NCBI GenBank assembly: GCA_017417055.1
Contig: JAFPZX010000169.1
Span: forward strand, 25,344-89,343
Direction: 5' to 3'
From: Anaerolineaceae bacterium
GTDB lineage: Bacteria > Chloroflexota > Anaerolineae > Anaerolineales > Anaerolineaceae
DNA length: 64,000 nt
Part shown: piece by piece, positions 51,352 to 59,363 of the stretch
Layout of the letters: each line of letters starts with the position of its first letter
How positions within the stretch are numbered: the first letter of the stretch is position 1
The notes under the pieces: model-generated
What the model saw: the letters and a program-made list of their open reading frames with translations, nothing else
Databases searched by the model: none
Told to the model about the DNA's origin: nothing
Position numbers and translations under genes: made by a program

Positions 51352-51483
51352 GGGGATGTCGCACATAATTATATAGGAAAGCCTGCCGGAGGGAATGCTT
51401 CGCAGGGACGCGGCGAAGCAAATGCTCTTGATGGCAGAATGGCTGCCGTAAAATAAAAAAGATGTGCGACAGCTCCTTTTTTT
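51352..51483 (+). terminator. Long structured terminator or ncRNA-like element
   Basis: An outer helix GGGGATGTCGCACAT (51352-51366) pairs with ATGTGCGACAGCTCC (51462-51476) with one mismatch and is followed by TTTTTTT. The enclosed ~95 nt hold at least two more hairpins: GCTTCGC/GCGAAGC (51397-51419) and GGCAG/CTGCC (51433-51447). It sits between the convergent O-antigen ligase and mntP genes. It acts at least as a terminator on +, but it is larger and more structured than needed. Confidence 0.65.
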
Positions 51484-51509
51484 GAACGGTTACTTTTTTA
51501 TGGTAATGT

Positions 51510-52076
51510 TCAGAACCCGAAAAATATCTTGAGCCCGATAAAAATCAGAATGCAGCCGCCGAGGATCTGGGCATGTGCGGAGAGCTTTGTGCCGAATGCT
51601 TTCCCGATCAGGACGCCCCCGATGCAGATCACAAAGGTTACCAGGCCAATGATTAGAGAACTCCCCAAAGCCTGAGGAAATCTGTATGATGCGATCGTAA
51701 ACCCGACTGAGAGCGCGTCAATAGATGTCGCCACACCTTGAATCAGCAAATCAGTGGGGCTCAGCGCGGGCTTTTCCCCATCCCCACCACGAATACCGGA
51801 GATAAGCATTTTCCCGCCGATATACAGTAAAAGCAGCAGCGCCAGCAACGGTGTCAGCTTGCGGAACGACTCAAAGGCGTCTGCGATTACATGGACGCAA
51901 AACCAGCCGATGAGCGGCATCAGCGCCTGAAATGCACCGAAAGTTCCTGCGATCAGAAACATTTTCCATTTTGGCATATTCGGCTCATTCAGCCCATTCA
52001 CCGCAGAACTGGAAAAAGCGTCCATGGCAAGTCCAATTCCCAGCAGGATCGATTCAATAATAAAACTTGTACTCAT
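51510..52076 (-). CDS. mntP: Manganese efflux pump MntP
   Basis: The 188-aa protein (ATG at 52076) has six membrane helices in two repeats, each with the acidic motif of the family: GLAMDAFSSSAVNG and ATSIDALSVGFTIA. E. coli MntP is also 188 residues, which supports this start; the frame extends upstream only into a hairpin repeat at 52151-52177. It exports Mn2+ from the cytoplasm. No yybP-ykoY riboswitch is recognised upstream. Confidence 0.93.
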   Translation of the reverse strand: MSTSFIIESILLGIGLAMDAFSSSAVNGLNEPNMPKWKMFLIAGTFGAFQALMPLIGWFCVHVIADAFESFRKLTPLLALLLLLYIGGKMLISGIRGGDGEKPALSPTDLLIQGVATSIDALSVGFTIASYRFPQALGSSLIIGLVTFVICIGGVLIGKAFGTKLSAHAQILGGCILIFIGLKIFFGF

Positions 52077-52150
52077 TCTTTCATATACTCGCTGCTTTTC
52101 TGTGCGGAAAATACACAATAGAGGGTAATGCACATTTTCTGCGGTTGCAC

Positions 52151-52177
52151 GTGACAGGCCCAGGTGGCCTGTCTCAC
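52151..52177. repeat. Hairpin GTGACAGGCC / GGCCTGTCTCAC (family C)
   Basis: Imperfect inverted repeat around CAGGT upstream of mntP. The 52077-52384 gap contains only this hairpin and an AT-rich region near 52260-52280 (AAGGTATAATAATG, a possible -10 for the esterase gene). Confidence 0.6.
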
Positions 52178-52384
52178 TTCCGGACGGCTCACACAAGAAT
52201 CTTTTTTGATTCAAAACAATGCACAATCTTAGCATAATCCGGTGTTGATGTCAACACAGGCAAGGTATAATAATGTAACTATTCAGCAGCTGCAGAAACA
52301 TCTGTAATCTCTGCGGTTGATCCGCTTCAAAAACATCGCATCATCAATTACCGGCAGAACCGGATAACAGAAAGGACACTGATC

Positions 52385-54190
52385 ATGATCAAACGAACAT
52401 CTGTAACTCTTTTTATATTACTTGCGATTTTCTTCCTCATCAATGCCGCCGGTTTTGCTCAGGAAGCGCCGGTCAGCAATCTTCCGCAGATTGACATGAG
52501 TGCCTGGCAGTACAATGCTGAGGATGATGTCTATTATCAGCTCGGAATCCCCTATTGTGAAACACCGGCTGACGAGAATTACGAAAACCTTGCTGTATTT
52601 GTGCCCGGTCCCTATTTCAAAGGCGTCAATAATGGTGATGACACATGGACCTGCACTGTGAATCCGGACGCGGTTGTTGGTGGTTTCACGCCTGCTTCCG
52701 CACCGATCGTATTTCCGGTGGAAACACCGGGGTATTCTGCCATGGCTCCCCTTACTGCGTACAGCAGTCTGACCGCTTTCACCGGAGAGGGTTTCATCTA
52801 TGTTCATGCCGGCTGCCGGGGCCGGAATCATGGTGCACCCGCCGGTGTTACGGATTTGAAGGCCGCAGTTCGCTATATCCGTTATAATGCCGGTCTTCTT
52901 CCCGGGAATCCGGAGGCTGTTTTTACCTTTGGTATGAGCGGCGGCGGAGCACAGTCCGCGCTGATGGGTGCAACCGGTGACAGTGAACTTTATGAACCCT
53001 ATCTAAACGCTATCGGTGCGGTACAGGGTGTCAGTGATGCGGTTTACGGCTCCATGTGCTGGTGCCCGATCACCAATCTGGATCTGGCTGATGAGTCCTA
53101 CGAATGGATGATGGGCGTTACCCGCAGCGGCCTTACAGATGAACAGCAGGCGATTTCCGATAACCTGGCAGCTGCCTTTGCCGCGCATCTCAACAGTGCC
53201 GGGCTCAAAGATCCCCTTGGCAATGTGCTGACACTTGAAGCAGGTGATGACGGTATTTATCAGGGTGGATCCTATTATGACTACCTGGTCAGTGAGATCA
53301 ACCGTTCCCTGAATCACTTCCTGGTTGATACTGCCTTTCCCTATGATGCCTCTGCATCTCATCAAGGCGGCGGTCGTGGGATGATGGGCGGTGGACGTCC
53401 GGAAGGCGGTTTTGACGGTGGAATGGGCCGGGATGATGGGCAGCGCCCTGATTTTGCTGCGGGAGAGGGTTTCCCGGGACTTCCTGAAAACGCTGAGGGA
53501 GGTGTACCAGCCGGTGAGGTCGATTACACAGCGGTTGATGACATTACCCGCAATGAGACCACTGCAAAACTTTCCCTTACTGGTGTTTATGAGACACCGG
53601 AAGACTATATAAATGCCCTGAATGCCAATGGGGAATGGGTCGAATATGACGCGGATACAAACAGAGCAAAAGTCACCAGCATTGCAAGCTTTGTGAAGGC
53701 ATTCAAGACAGCTTCCAAGAATCTCGGCGCATTTGACCAGCTCGACCGCGGACAGGGCGAAAACACCCTCTTCGGTTACGGTGATGGGAGTGGCGCTCAT
53801 TTTGATCCGATTCTCGGAGAGATCCTCACCGCACTCGGGAGTGAATACGCCGCGGATTTCGCAGAAGATCTTGTCCGGACCGATGCTTTGGGCAATACGG
53901 TGGATGTCCGGCTCAATATGTATAACCCGATGTATTACCTGATGGAATCGGAAGACGGATTCGGCAGCGCTTCGGTCGCGAAGCATTGGCGCATCCGCAC
54001 CGGTATTGCGCAGAGCGATACATCCCTTTCCACGGAAGTTGACCTTTCCCTCGCGCTGATGAATTACGAAGGGGTTGAATCGATCGACTTTGAAACCATC
54101 TGGGCTGCCGGCCATACCAAGGCTGAACGCAGCGGCAGCAGCGATGAAAACTTTATTGAGTGGGTAAAATCCGTCACGCCCGTTGAGTGA
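52385..54190 (+). CDS. Secreted subtype-B tannase-like esterase
   Basis: The 601-aa protein has a signal peptide (~1-25). It then has the alpha/beta-hydrolase core of tannase/feruloyl esterase-like enzymes: YQLGIPYCETP, GFIYVHAGCRGRNH (oxyanion region), nucleophile Ser185 in FGMSGGGAQSA, and acid/base residues IAQSDTS (Asp545) and AAGHTKAE (His577). Such enzymes hydrolyse galloyl or feruloyl esters of plant polyphenols. A Gly/Met/Arg-rich low-complexity insert (~330-375: GGGRGMMGGGRPEGG) resembles the tail of the beta-helix protein at 7224-9278. AAAGGA precedes the ATG by 8 bases. Plant-derived substrates would fit a gut or rumen habitat, but the substrate is not proven. Confidence 0.85.
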   Translation: MIKRTSVTLFILLAIFFLINAAGFAQEAPVSNLPQIDMSAWQYNAEDDVYYQLGIPYCETPADENYENLAVFVPGPYFKGVNNGDDTWTCTVNPDAVVGGFTPASAPIVFPVETPGYSAMAPLTAYSSLTAFTGEGFIYVHAGCRGRNHGAPAGVTDLKAAVRYIRYNAGLLPGNPEAVFTFGMSGGGAQSALMGATGDSELYEPYLNAIGAVQGVSDAVYGSMCWCPITNLDLADESYEWMMGVTRSGLTDEQQAISDNLAAAFAAHLNSAGLKDPLGNVLTLEAGDDGIYQGGSYYDYLVSEINRSLNHFLVDTAFPYDASASHQGGGRGMMGGGRPEGGFDGGMGRDDGQRPDFAAGEGFPGLPENAEGGVPAGEVDYTAVDDITRNETTAKLSLTGVYETPEDYINALNANGEWVEYDADTNRAKVTSIASFVKAFKTASKNLGAFDQLDRGQGENTLFGYGDGSGAHFDPILGEILTALGSEYAADFAEDLVRTDALGNTVDVRLNMYNPMYYLMESEDGFGSASVAKHWRIRTGIAQSDTSLSTEVDLSLALMNYEGVESIDFETIWAAGHTKAERSGSSDENFIEWVKSVTPVE

Positions 54191-54326
54191 TCAGCTTCAG
54201 AGAGATGGGAAAATCCAACAATCTGGTGGAGAATTGGACTTTCCCGGATTTTTCAGTTTTGTTCCATGGGAACATCATATGAGGCACATCAGGCCTGGGT
54301 TCTCGTGCATTACGAAAACAGGTTAA

Positions 54327-54773
54327 TTTGAGCTGCAGGGTGAGAGGCTGAATGCCTGTACGCCTTTGCGAGATTATTCGTATTTGATTTACAGGATCCG
54401 CTTTCATCAGAACAACGGTATGGAGATTGGCGATGCGGTGGATCTGGCAGTGGATGAATTGAGTGACGATTCCGTTATTAAACCGTTTATTATAAAAAAC
54501 CGCGCGGAGGTGAAACGTATGTGCATTACAGAATATGACGAAGTGAAAACCATGAATATGTTCCGTGAAGAAGGCCGTGAAGAAGGCTACAACGAAGGCA
54601 GAGAAGACGGTTACAACAGTGGCAGAGCAGACGGTTACAACAGTGGCAGAGCAGACGGACAATTCCAGTCGTTGGTCAGTCTTGCGGAGAAGCGTTATAT
54701 CACAATCGAACAGGCAGCCGAAGAAGCGGGAATGAGTGTGGAAGATTTTCTTGAAAAAATGAAACTTCTGTGA
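54327..54773 (+). pseudogene. 3' remnant of an Rpn/PD-(D/E)XK-type nuclease gene
   Basis: The frame is open from 54327 but has no credible start. The sequence begins abruptly at LQGERLNACTPLRDYSYLIYRIRFHQN and carries the conserved C-terminal part of Rpn-like putative transposase/nuclease proteins: AVDLAVDELSDDSVIKPFI, KNRAEVKRMCITEYDEVKTM. The charged tail is built from a repeated EGREEGYNEGREDGYNSGRADG unit (24-bp DNA repeat around 54580-54660), and the end is ERYITIEQAAEEAGMSVEDF-like. The N-terminal nuclease domain, including the PD-(D/E)XK residues, is missing. It is another decayed nuclease-family gene like the one at 6016. Confidence 0.68.
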
Positions 54774-54796
54774 GAGAAACGATTAAATTATGAAAT

Positions 54797-54838
54797 AAAA
54801 AGGCGGCGATTTTGTGTAAGCGGAATTGCCGCCTCTTT
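54797..54838 (+). terminator. Possible terminator after the nuclease remnant
   Basis: AAAAAGGCGGC ... GCCGCCTCTTT forms a 7-bp GC-rich stem extended by A/T pairs, with a 20-nt loop; the T-run is short. Confidence 0.4.
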
Positions 54839-54840
54839 AC

Positions 54841-55060
54841 TACCTGGTAAAAAGGCGCACACGCAGCCGGGAGTGACAGGGACGGTTTACATGAGGCACT
54901 TGCGTCGAATGGAACTGTCCTCTTGCATTTCCGGGAAAAAGGCGCACTCGCAGCCGGGGCTGATGTGCCATGAGAGCTGTGGAGGAATGTAGTAGCGTCT
55001 GATCCCCGAACGTTTCGCCGGGATGAGCGCCGCTGAGGCACATCAAGCCCGGGTTCGTGT
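54841..55060. repeat. Cluster of degraded palindromic repeats
   Basis: AAAAAGGCGCACACGCAGCC and AAAAAGGCGCACTCGCAGCC occur at 54847 and 54944 as a direct repeat, with GGGACGG...GGAACTGTCCTC (family C) between them. A segment GAGGCACATCA-GCC-GGGTT-CGTG at 55035 matches 54282. No gene is supported in 54774-55200. Confidence 0.5.
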
Positions 55061-55251
55061 GCATAAATACAGGCATGACGCTCCTGCCCCGTACGAGGGA
55101 TGGTATTCAGTGATAAACAACCGGTATGAAGTAGAAAATGACCGGTCGATAAAAATTTTTTCATTTTCAACATTCAACATGCTGGGCATACATCGGAAAA
55201 AATACTAACGAAATTTCACACTAAAATAAGATTATGTGATATACTAAAAAT

Positions 55252-55382
55252 TGCCACACAAGTGAATATTTTTGCGTACTTTAATGACGTGTATTGGGTA
55301 TGTGTTTTTGTCTCTTGGCAAAAACGCAGGCTCGAATATTTCGCATACTCTTAATACACGTCGAAATATTACTTGTGTGGCA
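55252..55382 (+). ncRNA. Three-way-junction leader RNA upstream of the cohesin/dockerin operon
   Basis: Outer arms TGCCACACAAGTGAATATTT (55252-55271) and AAATATTACTTGTGTGGCA (55364-55382) pair with one bulge. A second helix pairs GACGTGTATTGGGTATG (55286-55302) with CATACTCTTAATACACGTC (55344-55362). Inside are the hairpins GTTTTTG/CAAAAAC (55304-55325) and CGAA-TAT-TTCG (55333-55343). A TATACT box at 55239-55244 lies just upstream and an intrinsic terminator just downstream (55405-55439), followed by the operon start at 55459. This is the architecture of a transcription-attenuating riboswitch or other cis-regulatory RNA; I recognise no known class. A palindromic mobile element is the alternative. 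Confidence 0.55.
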
Positions 55383-55404
55383 GCAATGGAGCTTAGCGTT
55401 TTGC

Positions 55405-55439
55405 GTGCGCAGGCTTCGTTGTCTGCGCACTTTTTATTT
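55405..55439 (+). terminator. Intrinsic terminator (attenuator) 20 nt before the start codon
   Basis: GTGCGCAG - GCTTCGTTGT - CTGCGCAC followed by TTTTTATTT. Its place between the structured leader and the ATG at 55459 means it would stop transcription before the operon unless antiterminated. Confidence 0.8.
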
Positions 55440-55458
55440 AAGCCGGGGGATAAGAAAT

Positions 55459-58400
55459 ATGAAACCAAACCTGCATCGCCGTTCCTTTTTTCTTCTGTTG
55501 ATTTGTTTTATGTTTTTTGGAGTTTTTACTCAAAACGCATTTGCACAGTGGTATTGGCCTGTTCCAGAAGCCCAACCTCAACAAAACTATTGGAATACTA
55601 AATGGGGGGTGTATTTAAAATTATCATATTATGAAGGATGGCATTATGGAATAGATATTGTAAAAGGGTATGGAGCTGTAATTGTTGCAGCTGCAGATGG
55701 TACAGTTGTAAGGTCTTTTAGTGGTGATCAGTATAATTCATCGGGTAAATGTAATTATTGCGGTGGTGGTAATGTTGTTGTCGTAAAACATGTTATTAAC
55801 GGTCAAACCCTATACTCCCATTATGCTCATTTGAAAGATCGCAATCCTAATCTCAGTGTAGGAGATCCTGTTGTTGGAGGAAAAACGGTTATTGGGTGGA
55901 TGGGTAACACAGGTAGTGGTGCTGGTGGTACGACACATCTTCATTTTGCTATCAAAACAGTAACCCATGGAGGTTGTCAACCTAATGATTGTACAACAGA
56001 TTGTTGTATAAATACTAATCCTTCTTGGGATGACCCAAATGGAATTACATATATGGATAGTACTTACACACCCAACTGTGGCAACGGAATCAGCGGAAAT
56101 GACCAATGGGGAGTTCATATTGATATTTGCGGGGCTCCTTACACTACCTACGCAAAGAAACCCGGCGGCAGCGGGGCATGGGCGCCAAATGGAGCGAGCA
56201 CGAACTGGTATGCGGCTGCGCGCGTGAACGAGCTTACAGGCGTAGATGTCCCCATCATGGATGGTCAGACCTGGATCAATAGTGCTGAATCGTATGGCTT
56301 CACTGTTTCCAAGGAACCTAATGCAAATCCGAACTGGGTCCATGGACATGAACTCCCAAGTAAAAGACTGGCTATCTGGAAGGATCATATTCGTGTTATT
56401 GAAGGTGTAAATACGCAAACACAAATGATCTTGTTCAGCAACGGTGATGGAAATTCCAAATATGCCGCAAATGGCTATTGTGGAATGGAAGAGAGGTCTT
56501 TTACTGACTTTGAGAGTGACGGAAGATGGTTTGGTGATTTCCTTGGATATGTTTTTCTTGACAAGCCCAATCCTAAAGGAGATTTGAATGAAGCAAGAGG
56601 AACTGATGATGGGCGAATCCATATATATGGTTGGGCTTATGATCCGAGTTCTCCTGATACTGATTTGGATCTTCGTATCCAAGTCAAAACTCCAAGGAAT
56701 GATTTTAGAGAATATATAGAAAAGGTTAATAATTATCAAAGAGTTGATTTAGATTATACAAAAAAAGGTTTTCTGCTTGATATTCCGACAGACTTAAGAG
56801 GTGAAAACATTGCCTTAACAGTCGAGGCAGAGGGAACAGGAACTGGTAAATCATTGATTCTTGGAGACGGTATAAAATACATTACTATTACAGCTGATTA
56901 TCCAAATAAGATAACACTTAATCAGGATTCATTAGATCTTCGTTATGGAAGTTCCGGAGGTTCTTACGCTTATACACTGGGAAATCTATATGTTTCATCA
57001 TATCGGCCAAACGATGCAATCAACAAAAAAATAACATGGACGAGTAGCGACACCAGTGTTGCTGTAGTTTCCTCCGATGGTGAGGTAACTCCAAAAAGTT
57101 CTGGTACAGCGACGATCACAGCTGCAGTGGTTGGGAGAACTTCTGTTAAAGCTGAATGTCATGTAACTGTATCTCCATGGCCTGAAGTTCTTCCTGCGAG
57201 TATAGAACTGGATAAAACCAATGAATCTGTTGCAGTTGGCAGTCAGTTTACCTTGAGTGCAACACTCAGTCCTTCTAATGCAGATAACAAAAAGATTACT
57301 TGGAGCAGTTCAGACACCTCCGTTGCGACAGTATCCAATGGTGTGGTAACAGCTGTTGGGGAAGGCAGTGCGGTTATTACGGCAGCTGCAAATGCAAATT
57401 CTTCTGTGAAAGCTGTTTGTAATGTTACAGTTTATCAGAATGCTGATCCGAGCTGCGATTGGGTTGAAAAAAGTTTCCTTCCTCCCAACGTAAATCCCGA
57501 TGAATGGGAAATTGAGGTGAAAAATCACTACGTACGAACAGGTTCCACATCTCCGGGAAACGGTTGGACGCAGTCCGATTCCTCGACACGATATGTGGAG
57601 TCCGATGAACCTTATGTAACATATATGAATTTAGGCGCAGATACAAATACCAGAAAATTCATCAAAAAAGTTTGGTATCACTGGTGCGGTCACCCGCAGC
57701 ATAGAGATTGGGTTGAATTGGAACAACAGACGAATTATCCGCATAAGCATGAACTGGATATGGATGAAACTTCGCTTGAGGATAGAGCCCGGTATGAGGA
57801 CAGCAATGTAACCGGGGTTTACCAGCATGAATTATGGTGGAAAACCGGGCAGTATGCAGGTAACTTAGCTCATTGCGGTAATTATGGAGCACGATGGTAT
57901 GAAGGCTGGAAATATCAGAATTATACCGCTGTCACAGAAAATACCTGGGTAAGAGACAGTGAATGGCTGAGTTTAGATCAGCTCGATTCAAATGCGACAT
58001 CCGTAAGTTATCGCTTCCGTTTGAAGAACTGCGATGCGGTTTCTTATACCGTGACATTCAAGGTAGCAAACGGTTCATGGGATGATGGCACTACCGCGGA
58101 TAAAACGGTCACGCTGGATGGCATTGCATCCGACACACTGACACTTTCAGAAGAGCAGATCCCGACCGCGGGAACAAAGCCGAATACAAATTATAAAACC
58201 GGAAAATGGGGCGTAACTCCTTCTGTGAACACGCAGATTACGGGGGATACGACCTACACCTATACCTATGCAAAAAAGGATTCGCTTTCCAGCACTGTGA
58301 CTTTCAAAGTAGTCAATGGGGCCTGGGACGATGAAACTACGGCTGACAAGACTGTGACCTTAAGCGGTTATGAGGGCGATGAACTGAAGATGTCTGCTGG

Positions 58401-59340
58401 GGATATCCCTGCGGTGGGTACAAAACCGGCGGAGAACTACAGTGAGGGAAGCTGGAACACAACACCGAGTACCGATACCGTCATCACCGGCAACACGACT
58501 TATACCTACACTTACAAGGCAAAGAGCGAAGTAACACATACCGTGACTTTCAAGGTGGTAAATGGTTCCTGGGATGACGGCACCACTGCGGATCAAACCG
58601 TGACGCTGACCGGATATGAGGGTGATTCCCTGAAGCTGACGCAAAGCCAGATTCCGGCTGTGGGCAGTAAACCGAATGAAACTTATAAAATCGGCACCTG
58701 GGATACTACGCCTGATATCACTACCGCTATCACATCGAACATAACCTATACCTATACCTACGCAGTATATGAAAATGACAATCGTGTAAAGCTGATAGTC
58801 TCCTCTGAAGAGGCTCGACCCGGCGAAGAAGTGACGGTTAGCTTGAATATTAAGAATAATCCGGGGATTGCGGGAATGATCCTAACAATAAGTTATGATG
58901 AAAACAGGCTCATATATAAAGGATTTGAAAATTCAGGCATATCTGGATGGTATGGAACTGGTGTGGATTTGATATGGGAAGATATAAGTCAAAACTATGA
59001 TGTTAATGGTGAAATCATCAAACTGAAATTTGCTGTTCTTCAAAATGCGAAAAAAGGAGATGCTCTTGTTACAGTAATTTGTAACAAGATTTCAGACAAT
59101 AAGGAACTAAAGTATATTCCTGTAATCGAATCCGGTAAAGTAGATGTAATTATTCCTGGAGATTTAAATGGTGATGGTGATGTTGACATTTTTGATGTCA
59201 TACGATTGAGAAGATATCTCGTGAAAGAACCTGTTGAACTCTTTGCGAATCCGGATCTGAACAGAGATGGAGATGTTGATATATTCGATGTTATACGATT
59301 ACGAAGATTCCTTGTAAAAGAACCTGTTGTAATTTATTAG
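55459..59340 (+). CDS. Secreted M23 peptidase with degenerate CHAP, Ig-like repeats, cohesin-like domain and dockerin
   Basis: ATG 55459 gives 1293 aa starting with a signal peptide; the frame to 55294 only crosses the leader RNA. The M23 metallopeptidase domain (~45-170) has His62/Asp66 (WHYGID), His121 (SHYAH) and H-L-H 160-162. Next is a CHAP-like region (~240-345: STNWYAAARVNEL, WKDHIRVIEGV) in which the usual catalytic Cys position is Thr. A GWAYD-type beta module (~370-475) and two Big_2 Ig domains (~488-695) follow. Then comes a Trp-rich domain (~700-905), three ~80-aa repeats (VTFKV.NG.WDD...TYTYTY), and a cohesin-like domain (~1110-1230: VKLIVSSEEARPGEEVTV). It ends in a complete type I-like dockerin with two Ca loops (DLNGDGDVDIFDV; DLNRDGDVDIFDV). 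It probably hydrolyses peptidoglycan while docked in a surface assembly with the next gene's product. Confidence 0.85.
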   Translation: MKPNLHRRSFFLLLICFMFFGVFTQNAFAQWYWPVPEAQPQQNYWNTKWGVYLKLSYYEGWHYGIDIVKGYGAVIVAAADGTVVRSFSGDQYNSSGKCNYCGGGNVVVVKHVINGQTLYSHYAHLKDRNPNLSVGDPVVGGKTVIGWMGNTGSGAGGTTHLHFAIKTVTHGGCQPNDCTTDCCINTNPSWDDPNGITYMDSTYTPNCGNGISGNDQWGVHIDICGAPYTTYAKKPGGSGAWAPNGASTNWYAAARVNELTGVDVPIMDGQTWINSAESYGFTVSKEPNANPNWVHGHELPSKRLAIWKDHIRVIEGVNTQTQMILFSNGDGNSKYAANGYCGMEERSFTDFESDGRWFGDFLGYVFLDKPNPKGDLNEARGTDDGRIHIYGWAYDPSSPDTDLDLRIQVKTPRNDFREYIEKVNNYQRVDLDYTKKGFLLDIPTDLRGENIALTVEAEGTGTGKSLILGDGIKYITITADYPNKITLNQDSLDLRYGSSGGSYAYTLGNLYVSSYRPNDAINKKITWTSSDTSVAVVSSDGEVTPKSSGTATITAAVVGRTSVKAECHVTVSPWPEVLPASIELDKTNESVAVGSQFTLSATLSPSNADNKKITWSSSDTSVATVSNGVVTAVGEGSAVITAAANANSSVKAVCNVTVYQNADPSCDWVEKSFLPPNVNPDEWEIEVKNHYVRTGSTSPGNGWTQSDSSTRYVESDEPYVTYMNLGADTNTRKFIKKVWYHWCGHPQHRDWVELEQQTNYPHKHELDMDETSLEDRARYEDSNVTGVYQHELWWKTGQYAGNLAHCGNYGARWYEGWKYQNYTAVTENTWVRDSEWLSLDQLDSNATSVSYRFRLKNCDAVSYTVTFKVANGSWDDGTTADKTVTLDGIASDTLTLSEEQIPTAGTKPNTNYKTGKWGVTPSVNTQITGDTTYTYTYAKKDSLSSTVTFKVVNGAWDDETTADKTVTLSGYEGDELKMSAGDIPAVGTKPAENYSEGSWNTTPSTDTVITGNTTYTYTYKAKSEVTHTVTFKVVNGSWDDGTTADQTVTLTGYEGDSLKLTQSQIPAVGSKPNETYKIGTWDTTPDITTAITSNITYTYTYAVYENDNRVKLIVSSEEARPGEEVTVSLNIKNNPGIAGMILTISYDENRLIYKGFENSGISGWYGTGVDLIWEDISQNYDVNGEIIKLKFAVLQNAKKGDALVTVICNKISDNKELKYIPVIESGKVDVIIPGDLNGDGDVDIFDVIRLRRYLVKEPVELFANPDLNRDGDVDIFDVIRLRRFLVKEPVVIY

Positions 59341-59363
59341 AAACGCTGTTGTGAGAGGTTTAT

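Noticed and set aside
51352-51483. yybP-ykoY Mn2+ riboswitch near mntP
   Set aside because: It lies downstream, not upstream, of mntP and does not contain the conserved loops as far as I can see.
55294-55458. Upstream extension of the M23/dockerin protein
   Set aside because: It crosses the structured leader and the terminator hairpin; the ATG at 55459 begins a good signal peptide.
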